Assembly (NCBI GenBank): GCA_963675135.1
Contig: OY776120.1
Span: 14,970,001 to 15,034,000, forward strand
Source: Galeopsis tetrahit
Taxonomy: Eukaryota > Streptophyta > Magnoliopsida > Lamiales > Lamiaceae
Reading direction: 5' to 3'
DNA: 64,000 bases
Each line of letters begins with the position of its first letter. Position 1 is the first letter of the stretch. Positions 42,364-54,600 of the stretch are shown in pieces. The notes beneath the pieces were generated by a model, which searched no databases, was not told where the DNA came from, and was given only the letters and a program-made list of their open reading frames with translations. A program made the position numbers and the translations under genes.

Positions 42364-43310
42364 TGTTGGGATATTCATCTTTTCAAAAATAGTTGGGATA
42401 ATAGTCATTCCCCTAAGATGATTGTATATATATTGTTTTGATGGCCAAAACTAGATCATGTAAATAGTAAGTGTTAGATATAATTTGTAACCTAAGATGC
42501 TCTTATAAAGCAACTATGTCTAATCTATTGGACCTTCTTGAAGAACAAAAGACATCAAGACTTAGAAGAATCTTGTCAAGACAAAGCAACACAAGAGCAT
42601 CTTATCTGATTAATTAGATGACACCATCAAAAGATAAAGACATCAGATATCATCTGATGTGCTCCAACATACGATAAGATTCAAGCCAAATGAATTCAAC
42701 TGATACTGACCAATATGAAGATGCCAAGTCAGCCCTAGAGTCATTTAATGCTGAGAGCATGCGGATCCAACATGTGCATTTAATGCACACTGCTTTTCAT
42801 GAAGATGTTCTTCCATTAGCCGAAATAGAAGAACAAGCATTTGGATCAACAAGCACGCTTAAATGATGATGTTCACAACGACTAGTTTCATCAATGGCTA
42901 GTTGTTGTGTAAATCCTCTATAAATACAAGACATTATCCATGTAATAATCACGGGAAACTCCACGAGAAATACTACGCAAGCAAGAACTCATCATACGAG
43001 CTGTAAAGTTAGATAAGGATCTGAATCCTTAGAGTTCTTATGGAGCCATATTAGAATCATCAATCCATAGCTCAAGTTTCCCTCCTAAGACTGTATTCCT
43101 TATACAAGCCATAAGTTTAGAAATTGTGTTGATTGAAGCTTGTCTCAATCACACAAGTTGGTACGTTTTGTAAACCCTAAACCCTGAAGTTTGTTGTTTA
43201 TTCAACTACCCTGTAAAGTACTTTTTCTTACAATAACAAGTAGAACCAAATACACTAAGAAAGTGTATCGTGTTCACAGTCTTCTCTTGTGACTTAAAAG
43301 TAGCAAGGAC
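42364..43310 (+). repeat. 3' LTR of the Sirevirus-like remnant
   Basis: Starts TGTTGGGATATTCATC, like the LTR start of the 15098-35133 element (TGTTGGGATATGAATCC). TATAAATAC at about 42920 is a TATA-type box. The end is uncertain (43305 to 43318): the flank becomes recognisable as Retand-like antisense ORF sequence at about 43318. No partner LTR or TSD is in the window. Confidence 0.6.
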
Positions 43311-43311
43311 C

Positions 43312-43497
43312 TTTTGTGTAATCGGTCGGAAAAATCCCAGCGGGAACGAACGCCTCCACTCGATCTTTGAGGATCAAAGAAGGACCCGACACTCTGTTCC
43401 TTAGTGCAGGCTCAATTACGGGAAAAAATAGAGTTAACGAAGAGGAAGGGCTTTGAACAGGAGTTTCACCCGACGAATCGGGAGAAGGAGTTGACAT
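43312..43497 (-). pseudogene. Antisense ORF, N-terminal fragment
   Basis: ATG at 43497 opens about 60 codons reading SPDSSGETPVQSPSSSLTL then FFPVIEP, SGPSLILKDRVEAFVPAGIFPTDY. This matches the first ~55 residues of the antisense gene at 61105 (PIFPVTDRTLK, SGSSLLTSERVAAFLRSGIFPADY). After FPTDY the match stops at the junction with the Sirevirus-like LTR. A TATATA box lies on the minus strand at about 44068-44075. Confidence 0.6.
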
Positions 43498-44198
43498 GAC
43501 AAAGAAAATTAAAAGAAGAAAGGGAGTGAAGAAGGATACCTGGAATTGAAAAGGAACACGGAATATACGTCGGCGGGCGTGCTAAGAGGAGGATCAGTAA
43601 CAAAGACGATGGGTATGGAGGCGAGTGCGAGAAAATTTCTGAGAAGAATTGATAAAAATGGGGGAAAGAGTAGTTGTGCAAACACGAGGAGATTTTTAAA
43701 ATCTGAAGAGGTTATAATTCGAAAAAAGGACGTTAAGAGGGAAAATCGAGAAAAGTGGGAATTTAGATTGAAAAAAGGTCCACTCGGAGAGCGCGTGAGT
43801 GGATAACAACTGCAAAGTTGTCCCATCTACTATATGCGCGTGAGGCACTCTCGGCTGCGAAATACGAGGCGATACCAAAGTGATAAATGAAGAAATTCGT
43901 TGCCAGAAACTTCTGAGAACCGACCCGATTCTGAAGGGGTGGGGGGCCCATGTTTTGCAAGACCCGAGGGCCTGAGGGATATGATTTCCCGGAGTAATAC
44001 ATCATACTCTCCGAAATCTAATATTATTGATATCAAAATTCTATGATGCCCCTTTTTGCTTCTGAGCCCTATATATTTTTATGGCTCTAAAAAACCTTAA
44101 AACCAAAGAGTTGCGTTAAGAGGAATTGAGGCTAACTCATCTTCTTTTTTCTACTCTCATAAGTTAGAGATACTTTTTGAGAGTAGGGGGGAGTGGTT

Positions 44199-45064
44199 AA
44201 TGCGGCCAAAATATGTCGTCCTATGAGAAGACGACACGTGGATGGATGATGAGTTATCCTTATTAAATATTTATATATGATCTTGTGACATGATTAATAC
44301 ACCCTCAATTATAGTTGTGCAAATAGTCCGATGGGCTTCTTAGGAGCCCAATTATATGGAGAACATGCCCATGGAGCAGCCCAAAGTTGTGAGCTGCATA
44401 TGAAGAGGGCTTGAGCCCTAAGGAGATAATTAAAGAAGATGGGCCTAGCTTTCGGCCCATATCCTTGGCCCAAGTCCGGGAATGTCTCTCGGCCCATACC
44501 TTTGGCCCAAATGCAAGACTAAGAGGACTAAGTCTTAGTCAAGAGAAGGCCCCCGATTTAGGGGGAAGGTTGATGTTGGGAGGTAGCAGATGAGGCCAAG
44601 AATCTAGGGAAGTGGGCTGGCATGAAGGGAAAAACGGTCTGACCTAGTCTAAGGGAGGACGGTTGAGAGAAATGGGGGAAAGGACTACCTTTTCTCCAAG
44701 GTACGTTTTGAAGTGGTTTTAAGTTAATTTAACACAGTAAATACGATCATTATAATAGCAAGAATACATTCTTTACATTTGGAACACAAAGAAGCACACA
44801 AAACACCTTAAGATTATTTGATTCTTGTGAGAGCTCTCCCTCCAATCTTAGGGAAGCTCCTCTTTGATTCTCCTGAGAACATATCTGACTTGAGCGACGG
44901 AGATTCCACGTCGAAATCCTCCCGGCGTGTTTTTGCAGGTCTTTGGAGCTTGGAAGAGGTTCATTCGCAAGAGATCATATCCAGAAGCGATAATTCAAGC
45001 TCGGAGAAACCCTAATCCAAACCATTGGATTCGATATCACGCTGCGTTATTTTTTGACGCAACA
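44199..45064 (+). repeat. LTR of the truncated Retand-like element
   Basis: Begins TAATGCGGCC after AGTGGT, where the complete element has TGATGTAGAT. Ends TTTTTTGACGCAACA, where the complete element has TTTTTCGACGCATCA. Shares the GAGGTTCATTCGCAAG-type leader and CTTGAGCGACGGAGATTCC block with the other family's CTTGAGCGTCGGAGTTTCT. About 866 bp. Confidence 0.6.
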
Positions 45065-45226
45065 AACTCTAACCTAGTTTGGAAGCAAATAGGGCCAATT
45101 TAGACCCAAATCTAGAAGTGTTGATTGAGAGTGACCAAAAAATATGTTTGAATGTCCTTGACTCTAACAGTTAGCTGAATTTGATGGTGTATATTGTTTA
45201 ACATTAACAAAAAATAACGGTGGTAT
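45065..45226. other. Short host-like spacer
   Basis: About 160 bp of AT-rich sequence without a recognised feature, between the gypsy LTR and the MITE. Confidence 0.35.
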
Positions 45227-45576
45227 ATAATCCTTTTGTCCCAAAAGTGTTTGCACCACAAGGTGGACACATTTATTAAAAAAAGTGTAATGAGTGGAGT
45301 GTTTATGAGTAATTTTGTAAACTTATTAATATAAGTAAAGATAGTTGTTGAATAGGATTTTGGCCCCTCCCAAGACGACACTTCATGTGGGGGAAGATCT
45401 TCGAGGTAAATCTGATGATTATCTATTTTCTTGGGCATGTTGCTTTCTTCAGATTGGGCAACGGAGAGGCGGAGGGGTATATAAATAGAGAGGGAAGAGA
45501 TGTGTTTTTCATCACTCTCAACTCCGGATCAATCTTCTTTCATACCTCCCTCTATTTCGATAAAAGCTCTTTCACT

Positions 45577-46943
45577 ATGGCCGATAACCTTCATGAACCC
45601 TTGAGAAACATCCGTATTTCTGATGCGGAGGACTCAAATCTCAATGTCAATGAGAATGAACTTGCCATTCCACTGTTTTCTCTTCTTGGTCACTTCACTA
45701 TATGCCGACAACAAGGACTGATTGAGATCCTCAACATCCTGAGGAGGATCTGGAAGGCGGAGGGTGCGGTTCGAATCATTCTGGTGGCCGAAGGATATTT
45801 TATGCTGGATTTCGAAAAGGAAGCGGACTACAATAGAGCCTTCTTTAGGAAACCATGGGTGGTCAATGGCCCAATGCTCATCCTTTCGAAACTGCAAGGA
45901 GATGAACTTCCTAGGGATCTGGTTATAAACAGGATCCCTCTCTGGGTACAGTTCCATGGTATGCCTATTTGCAGCATGACTAAAATCTTGGAGAAGTGCT
46001 AGGGGACGTCATAGACATTGACTGTCCAGAAGACGGGGCAACTTGGGGACGTTGCTTAAGGGTAAGGGTTCTTATAGACCTCTATCAACCACTTAATAGA
46101 AGCACTAATATCATAGTCAGGGGAGAGAACATTCTGGTAGCGCTGAGGTATGAGAAGCTGGGAGAGTTTTGTTACAGATGTGGCCTTCTTACCCACATCG
46201 AGAGAGACTATATGGATCGCTATTCAGGAGAAAGCAGCCGCAGAGGAGAAATGCAGGAGTACCCCATGTGGCTCCGGGCTGATGGTCAGAAGGGACTGAA
46301 AGAATCCCAATATGAACATCTGAGAAACATCTTTGAAGTCAGGACGCCGGCCCATACACCACCACACTATACTGAGGCAAGGAGAACGATGAACTCCATT
46401 ATCATTAGGCCTAATGCTCGTGTTGGGGGACTGGTGTTGGCGGACGAGGCATGGCATGATCAGAACCAAGAGCAGTCGATGGAAGCAGATCGTTTTGTGG
46501 ACTCAGTCCTCATGGAGGAGGCCCAACACACACTCCATCACAATGAATCCAGATATCTTGCAAATGTTGAACACTCTTTACGTTCGGAATGGGAAGGAAT
46601 TGCACAAGAAAGTTATTTTGCAGCTCTTATTGAAAATGAAAACACTGGAGAACCAAGTGAAATTCAAGGAACCGGAGCAGGTAAGGACCTGTGGAAAGCT
46701 AAGCAGGAAAAAGGAAAAGAGATCATAATGGGCACTCACATTAAGGGACAACGAAAAAGAGGAAGGGCAAGTGCGTGGGGAGTACAGATAATGGATGATA
46801 AGGAGGTGGAGATGCAGGAGAAAGGAGAGAAGAACATGGGAGAGAAGAATGAGGGAGGATACAAACGACACAAAAGTGAGGAGGAGGTGTCAAGCTCAAG
46901 TGTTGCGGAGGAGGGTGAAATCCCACTCCGCTCTTTTCCATGA
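45577..46943 (+). pseudogene. LINE ORF1 (DUF4283 plus CCHC-like), one frameshift
   Basis: ATG at 45577 (MADNLHEPLRNIRIS). The DUF4283-like domain spans about 45640-45960 (FTICRQQGLIEILNI, EADYNRAFFRKPWVVNG). A single-base loss near 45994-45999 shifts the frame, which continues from LGDVIDIDCPEDG to CYRCGLLTHIERDY. The final cysteine of that CX2CX4HX4C knuckle is replaced by tyrosine. The tail is polar and lysine/glutamate-rich. The ORF ends with TGA at 46941-46943, overlapping the ATG of ORF2. Such ORF1 proteins bind RNA and act as the nucleocapsid of plant L1 elements. Confidence 0.75.
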
Positions 46944-49900
46944 TCGTTACTTGTTGGAATGCAAGGGGTTTGAGGGGTCCCAATGCATTCCAAAAACTTA
47001 GGCAGATTATAGCCCTAAATAAACCCTCACTTTTGTTTGTAATGGAGTCGAAACTCCCCAGTAGAATAGTAGAAGCTTGGATGAACATGCTTAACTTCGC
47101 TTTTTGTTTCTCAGTAGATCCAAGCGGTAATATGGGGGTTTACTTTTGTATGCTTTGAATGATATTAATGTTAACATTGGCTCCTACTCGGCGTGTCATA
47201 TTGATGCTCAAATTAGCGGTGATAATTTACATTGGTGGTTTACGGGATATCATGGGCCTTCGGAACAAAATGATCGACATCTCTTCTTGGACCCTTTTAA
47301 TCGGATTAAAGCAACACATCATAATAATCACGCTTGGCTTGTGGGGGGAGGGGGACTTTAACGAGATTTTAAATCTTAGAGAAAAGAAGGGAGGAAATAA
47401 TGATGGAAGGACTTATAAACTTATGGAAAGATTTCGAAACAGCTTGAATCACCATGGATTGCACGACCTAGGGTTTTCGGGACCAAGATTCACTTGGGAT
47501 AACAAAAGAAAGGGCAACAACAGAATTTTGGAACGACTCGATCGTTATGTGGCAAACCCGGAATGGATAAACCTGTGTAAAATGCACAAAGTACAGCACT
47601 CTCACTGGTTCGGATCAGATCATAGAGCTATATCCATTAAGATGTGCATTAAAAATGGCGGTTGGAACAAAAACAGATTTGACTTCTCTAGATTTGAAAA
47701 CGCTTGGTTAATGGAAGCAACCTTGGAGAAAGAGACCAACAAGTGCTGGAAAGCAATGAATGTTAATAACAATCTTCAAACAAAGTTGGCATCTTGTGCA
47801 CAACATCTGCAACATTGGGCAAGAGAAAATGTAGGAAATTTGGAAAAAAGAGTGAATGCTTTGTCTACCCTTATCCTTTAGGGTAAAAACTCGGAGGAGT
47901 GTACCGTTCAGGAAGAGGAACTCGTGGAAAAGGAAACTAGATTGGAAATTCTGTTAGCTCAACAAGAAGAATTTTGGAAACAAAGAGCTAGGACAAACTG
48001 GATGATCAGTGGAGATAGGAACACTAATTATTTTCACAAAAGGGCTACGAAAAGAAGGAGTAGCAATTGTATTGATGGTCTCCTCACGGAGGATGGGAAG
48101 TGGGCACACTCTAAAGAAGACATCACTAGAACCATTGTGGACTACTACCAATCTCTTTTTACCTCGAATAGTTCGGATCAAAGACAATTGGATACTATTT
48201 TGAATCATTCCGAGCCTACTATCACCGAGGAAATGGCAGATTTTCTATCCACGAAGTACACCAAAGATGAGGTTAAAGAGGCAGTGTTTGAAATTAACCC
48301 TGATAAAGCCCCTGGTCCGGACGGATACAATGCTAGATTTTTTTCAGGAGATGTGGCATATAGTGGGAGAGGATCTCACAAAAGGGGTATTGGACATTCT
48401 GAACAATAAAGGGGATACAGAAGAATGGAATGAAACATGGATTACGCTCATCCCAAAAAAGAAAAATTCGAAGACATTGAAGGATTTTCGGCCAATTAGC
48501 CTTTGCAATGTGAGCTTCAGGATTGTAGCGAAAGTGGTAGCGAATAGATTAAAGAAAATCTTACTAGAGGTTGTAGATGAACATCAAAGTGCTTTTGTGA
48601 AGGATAGACAAATATCTGATAACACTCTCATTGGGTATGAATGCATGCATTGGCTCAAGAACAATAAAAGCAAGACGAGATATGCTGCGATGAAACTGGA
48701 TATGAGTAAAGCTTACGACCGGATTGAATGGAGTTTTTTGGAAGGGCAGTTAGTCAAGATGGGCTTCCCGAGCTCTCTCATCGACATTATTCTTCGATGT
48801 GTGAGAACTGTTACATACTCTTTTAAAATTAATAACACAATGGTTGGTAAGGTAACCCCATCTAGAGGTATCAGACAAGGGGACCCTCTATCTCCCTTTC
48901 TGTTTGTTATATGTGCACAAGGATTATCTTCGTATATGAGACACAATGTGAGCATAATGAACATAGAAGGTATCAAAGTGGCCAGAGAGGCACCAAAAAT
49001 TTCTCATCTGCTGTTTGCGGATGATAGCATTTTATTTTTTTAAAGCAAAGGAGAACAGCGGGGAGGCTATCAAGAAAATCCTGACAGATTATGAGGAAGC
49101 TTCGGGGCAGATGATAAATTTTGAAAAAACAACCATTCTTTTTAATCTAAACACAGCAAAGAGACAGAAAAATACTATTAAACACAAGTTGAACATCCGT
49201 GTCACACAGGGACACCAGATGTACTTAGGACTCCCAACGTTCTCGATGAGAGCCAAACGAGTGCAATTCTCGTACTTGGTTGACAGGGTTAAAAACCGCA
49301 TTAATAATTGGAAGAATAAGACGTTCTCAGAGGGGGGGAGAGAGGTGCTAATCAAATCAGTTTTACAGGCAATTCCAACTTATGTTATGTCATGTTTTAA
49401 GATTCCACTGCAAATTTGTAAACAAATGGAGGCTCTCATGGCTGATTTCTGGTGGGGAAAAAATGAAGAGAGAAAGAAGATTCATTAGCAAAAATGGGAG
49501 GATTTGTGCAAACCAAAGGATCAGGGAGGAATGGGTTTTAGAAGAATGCATCTCTTCAATGACGCACTGTTGGCGAAACAAGTTTGGAAATGTATTCAAG
49601 ATCCTCAGTCACTGATAAACAGAATTCTCAAGGCGAGGTATTATAAAAACATGGACATTATGGAAGCAGAAACAGGTAACAACCCATCGTTCACATGGAG
49701 ATCGTTGAGCCGAAGCAGATATATCTTAGAAGATGGCATAAGATGGACAGTAGGGAACGGGGAACAAGTCAAACTCTATAAACATGCGTGGGTTCAAGGA
49801 CTTGAGGAGGGAAGAATAAAGTCGAATATTGCAGCTTTCCAAAACATTAACTTTCTTCTGGACGACGACCGATGTTGGAAAGAAGATTTAGTGAGGGATG

Positions 49901-50845
49901 CCTTCTTACACTTTGAAGCAGGAGGTGTACTAAGGACTCAAGTAGGAGAAAAGAATGACGCAAATAGAAGACACTGGAAATATGAGGAAATGGGCAACTA
50001 TACAGTGAAATCAGGATACAGAAGAGGAGTACGAATCGAAGATAAAGGAAAGAATAAGTCGTCTCCCTCGGCAAGTCAGGAGACAGCCAAGTGGTGGAAA
50101 TGAATTTGGGATATGCGTGTACCCCCGAAAGTTCGTATTTTTGGATGGAAGATGTGCCACAACTTCATTCAAACGGAAGGTAATCTGGCTCGTAGACACA
50201 TTCCTATTTTCCTAGCATGTGGATTATGTGGTGGCAGTAATCTGGATACATGTCACGCTTTATTCCATTGCAATAATGTTAAAACAGTGTGGAAACACAC
50301 GGGCTTTAAGATGCACATTCAGAAAGGAAAAGGAATGACTACCATAGACTTTCTTAATCATATGACTCAAAAAATTTCGAAAGAAGAATTTGAGAAGTTT
50401 ATTATGATTGCATGGGCAATCTGGAGGGAGAGATGCTCGATAATACATGCCACTAGCCCCAGGAACAAGCATATTGATAAAAAGACGGGAGAGAAGGTGT
50501 TAATATATCTCGATTCCTATCATAACCAGACTAAGGAAAGTCGAAGAACATCCACAAGCTATAAAATGAATTTTGATCGTACAACAATTGGAAACTCTCA
50601 TACCGTCATTGTGGAAGTAGACGGGGCCTTCAATAGCGAGGTTAGACGCTATGGAGTAGGAGGTTTACTCCGTAGACAAGACGGATCAATTATGGATAAG
50701 TTCTGCTCAAGATTAAGACCTCAGAGTAACCCACTCGGAACGGAACTTAAGGCAATTTGGTTGGGCGTTAATAAGGCAAAATCGAGAGGTCTGGCACACG
50801 TGTTGGTCAGATCCGACTCTCAAACAGGAATCGCACTATGCCTTA

Positions 50846-51593
50846 TGATGTAGATAAATATGTTGCTTTCAGAGGAGCCGACACGTGGAAACGGGATAGA
50901 TTATGATAGTCATGATTAGATCGGTATGCCGAAGAAACAGGATTAATATACCCCTGGGCTTGAGTAGGGAAATGAGAGAAAGCAGGGTTATTGGGCCTTC
51001 GGCCCATATTCAGAAAGGTTAATATCTCTTGGCCCAGAAGGGACTCGACCCAAACATGGAACGGATAGTCCATCTTTCTTGGCCAAGTCATATGAGCAAG
51101 TCAAACCCATAAGAATAGGGGAGGATATGCTCAAAAACCAAGTCTTCAGGGTTGAGGGGCCGGATTCTGGGGGATTGACCAAGAATGTAGGGAGAATAAG
51201 TCCCCTTCTTTCCCGGGGAGAGGGGGCCAGGTATATAAGCCAATTATTTTACATTATCAGGTAAGTTTTAATTACAATACATACGTTTTACATATTATAC
51301 ACACTTCGACAAGAATTATACGCTAAGTTGAAGAGAAACTTCATTACATTCGCCGGAATTTCCCTAGATGCACAGGGGAATTCCTCTTTGATTTCGCCTA
51401 CTATCGAATCTGACTTGAGCGTCGGAGTTTCTACGCCGGAGCCTCCCTCCGGTGTACTTTTGCAGGTTATTTTCGGATTTCCAAGGAAATTTACTTGAAG
51501 ATTGCTAAGGATAAAACGAGAGATTGGGCTCGTGATTAATAGTGCTCGCAAGGGAACGATCAACATCCGAAGGCGTTCTTTTTCGACGCATCA
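50846..51593 (+). repeat. 5' LTR of the Retand-like element
   Basis: Starts TGATGTAGATAAATATG, ends TTTTTCGACGCATCA. TATATAAG at 51232-51239 is the likely core promoter. Confidence 0.9.
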
Positions 51594-51595
51594 AC

Positions 51596-51613
51596 TGGCG
51601 CCGTCTGTGGGAA
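51596..51613 (+). other. Primer binding site
   Basis: TGGCGCCGTCTGTGGGAA begins two bases after the 5' LTR. TGGCGCC-type sites are usual in plant Ty3/gypsy non-chromovirus elements. I did not assign the tRNA with certainty. Confidence 0.75.
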
Positions 51614-51652
51614 ACATTTCAAGCTAAGGCGTGAGAAAAGTTCCGTACTTAA

Positions 51653-54600
51653 ATGGGTGGAGGACATGATCCAGTGAAGCAGACGAAGGAGAAAGGAGAT
51701 TCCACTCCTCCTCCTCTTCCTCCGCCTCCTCCAGGTTTTCCCTCAAATCGAAATTTAGGGAAACGACCTGTGGACCATACACCATAAGATATTCCCCCTC
51801 CAGGTTTTTCCTCAAACCGAAATCTAGGGAAACAGCCCGTAGATCATATACCGGAGGATATCCCTCCCACTCTGGAGGGAGATGCACCAGGCACCTTAGG
51901 AGCTTCAGGGAGTGGGATCAATAGGGATAACCCTAACACTCAACCGGAACTCTTGACTGTCTCTCGAGATCAATTAGATGAGATGATCGCACAATCAGTT
52001 GAAAGAATAATCGCTACTCGAGGACTTCGCCCTCCCGAACCTGTTCCAATCACCCGTAAGGGTACAAGACAAAATCTCCCAGAACAAGTCATCGATTCTG
52101 TTCCAGTCCCTTCCAGGAATGAGGATCCCCCTCAGAACCTAGAAGAAAAAATACCTTCTCAAGCGGAAAGAAGCATCTTGGAAAGACCTCCTCGGAGGGA
52201 TACGGAGAGGATCCTTGGGGATACCACTCTGGAAACAGGGATGGGAGAAAGCACGGACGACACGTATCAGGGAGCTGTCAGCGATCAGATACAGGCCTTG
52301 TGGAAGGAGATGAAAGACATGCAGAAGCATATGATCGATAACGTAAGTAAACCTTCTTACGTTACTGGTTATCAATTTTCATCCACTATTTTACAAGATG
52401 AACTGCCTCCTAATTTTAAATCTTTAAATTTCGAATATGATGGCACCACGGACCCGTACGAGCATTTGATGAGGTTCGAGAATGTCGCCCTATTGCATCG
52501 GTACGGAGAGGGCGTCAAATGCAGGGTATTTCTAACTACCTTATCTAAAGCGGCGCAGCAATGGTTCACCCAATTAGGGCCAGATACTATCCATTCATGG
52601 TCGGAGTTCAGCGAACTATTCCTGCACCAGTTTGCCAGCGCTAGGAGGCAACCTAGGGCCACCCTCACCTTGTTTAACATGCGACAAGGGGAGAATGAGA
52701 GTCTTCAGGCTTTCTTGAAAAGATTCAACCAAGCAGCTCTCGAAGTACCTACAGCCTCCTCAGAGGTCAAAATTAACGCCCTCACCAACGGGCTAAGAGA
52801 TGGGGATCTGTTCACATCTTTAGCCAAGAAACCAGTTCGGACCTTTGATGAATTGTTGAGGAGAGCAGAGAAATACCTTACCCTGGAAGAGGTAAGGAAA
52901 GCTAAGCGGTCAGAGACCAGGACAATAGTGGGTAACGGAGAAAGGAGGAAAGAGATTCCGTTTAGGAGGCCAAGTCCGGAGAGACATCGAAGCTCCAGGA
53001 GACTAGAAGGTGTAAGAAGAGAGGAAGTTGTACCCTGGAACCCAAGGAGGGGGGCGAAGAGATACACCCCATTGAGGATGGAGCCAGCCGAAGTCCTAGA
53101 AGTGGCAGGGGACCATCCAGATATGAAATTCCCCTACTCAAGGAGCAGAGGTCCCCAAAACCCTAAGTCAAACAAATTTTGCAGGTTCCATAACGATTAT
53201 GGCCACGATACCAACCAATGTTGGCATCTGAAGGATGAGATAGAAAGGATGATTCAGGCAGGCCACCTGAAAGAGTTTATTTTCAGAGATAGACAAGGCC
53301 CCAGGGGTCAAAAGCGAAAGGATCCCGAGGGGAAACAGGAAGATGATAGAAGGGATCAAAGAAAGGGCAATGAGGAGCCACCACCCCCTCCCCAGAAGAG
53401 AGGAACTATTCATATGATTATGGGAGGCCCTGCCGATGGGGATTCCTTTAGGCAGAGGAAGCAGAGCGTTCGGTCGTTGAAGAATGAGAGGAATATAGAG
53501 CATCATGAGGTGGGAAAGATGGCAGAGGGCCCAGACATCCATTTTGGGCCGGAAGACGCTGGGGAACCCAGAGAAATTCATAATGACGCATTGGTCATTA
53601 CCACGGATATAGCAGGATACGATGTAGCAAGAATTTTTGTAGACACGGGAAGCTTTGCCGATATCATGTTTTTGGAGTGCTTTAAGAAGATGGACCTGAA
53701 TATAAAGCTCAGACCGGTGGAGACCGCTCTTTATGGATTCTCAGGGGGAGCTATTCAACCCCTTGGTTCAGTGTTGCTGCAAGTAGGGTTAGGAGTTACC
53801 CCTAACCGTCGTGTGCAAGTAATAGAATTCCTGATTGTAGATGTCCCATCTTCCTATAATGTAGTAATGGGAAGGCCAAGCTTGAATATTTTTCAGGCAG
53901 TGATCTCCACTTTCCATATGAAGATGAAGTTCCCTGCCTTAGGGGGTGTGGGAGAGATATGTGGCGATCAGTATCAGGCAAGGAAGTGTTATGTGGAATC
54001 GGTCAAGATAGCAGACAGGGCCATGTTCAGGGGAATGGAGAGATTTAAGGGCGAAGACCCTGAATTGAAGAGACAAAAAGTGGGTGAACTAGTACAAGAG
54101 CAACCCAAAGTTAAAGTAGACGAGGAGCTAATGAGCATCGAGCTCTACCCAGGAAAGGAGGGATTTACAACCAGGATAGGTATGAATATGAACCCTGAGC
54201 TCCAGGGAAAGATGATACTTGCCCTCCAGCAAAATGTAGACATCTTTGCATTCACAGCGACGGATATGACGGGTATCCCTCCAGAAATAGCCGTACACCA
54301 TCTGAATGTGGATCCCAAAGCTAGGCCTGTGAAGCAGAAGTTGAGGAACTTCGGTAAAGAAAAGAACCTCATTGTAAAGGAGGAGATCGATAAATTGTTG
54401 AACGTAGGGCACGTGAAGAGAGTGCAGTTCCCTGAGTGGCTCTCGAATGCAGTACTGGTGTCTAAGGGAGCCGGCAAATGGAGGATGTGCATTGACTTCA
54501 GGGACTTGAACAAGGCGTGCCCTAAAGACCACTATCCACTGCCTAGGATTGATCAGCTGGTGGATGCCACGTCCGGGTTTGAATTACTCAGCATGATGGA

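Larger units (their letters stand above)
36490..43310 (+). mobile_element. 5'-truncated Sirevirus-like remnant, broken by nested elements
   Basis: Plus-strand remains of the same kind of element as 15098-35133: decayed extra ORF at 36490-37398 and 41239-42130, polypurine tract, and one LTR starting at 42364. Gag, pol and the 5' LTR are absent. The coding frame reads through the TSD of the inserted solo LTR (TQAL joined to TSQIDD), which proves the two halves were once contiguous. Confidence 0.75.
43306..45064 (+). mobile_element. Truncated 3' end of a Retand-like gypsy element
   Basis: Holds the start of an antisense ORF, a GC-rich 5'-leader-like stretch, the purine tract AGAGTAGGGGGGAGTGGT (44181-44198) and an LTR at 44199-45064. 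All correspond in order to 60900-62362 of the complete element. Its left part is cut off by the Sirevirus-like LTR. Confidence 0.7.

Noticed and set aside
43306..43320. A TSD (AGGAC) at the end of the Sirevirus-like remnant LTR
   Set aside because: No partner copy is found at the truncated left side, and the LTR end itself is uncertain by about 13 bases.
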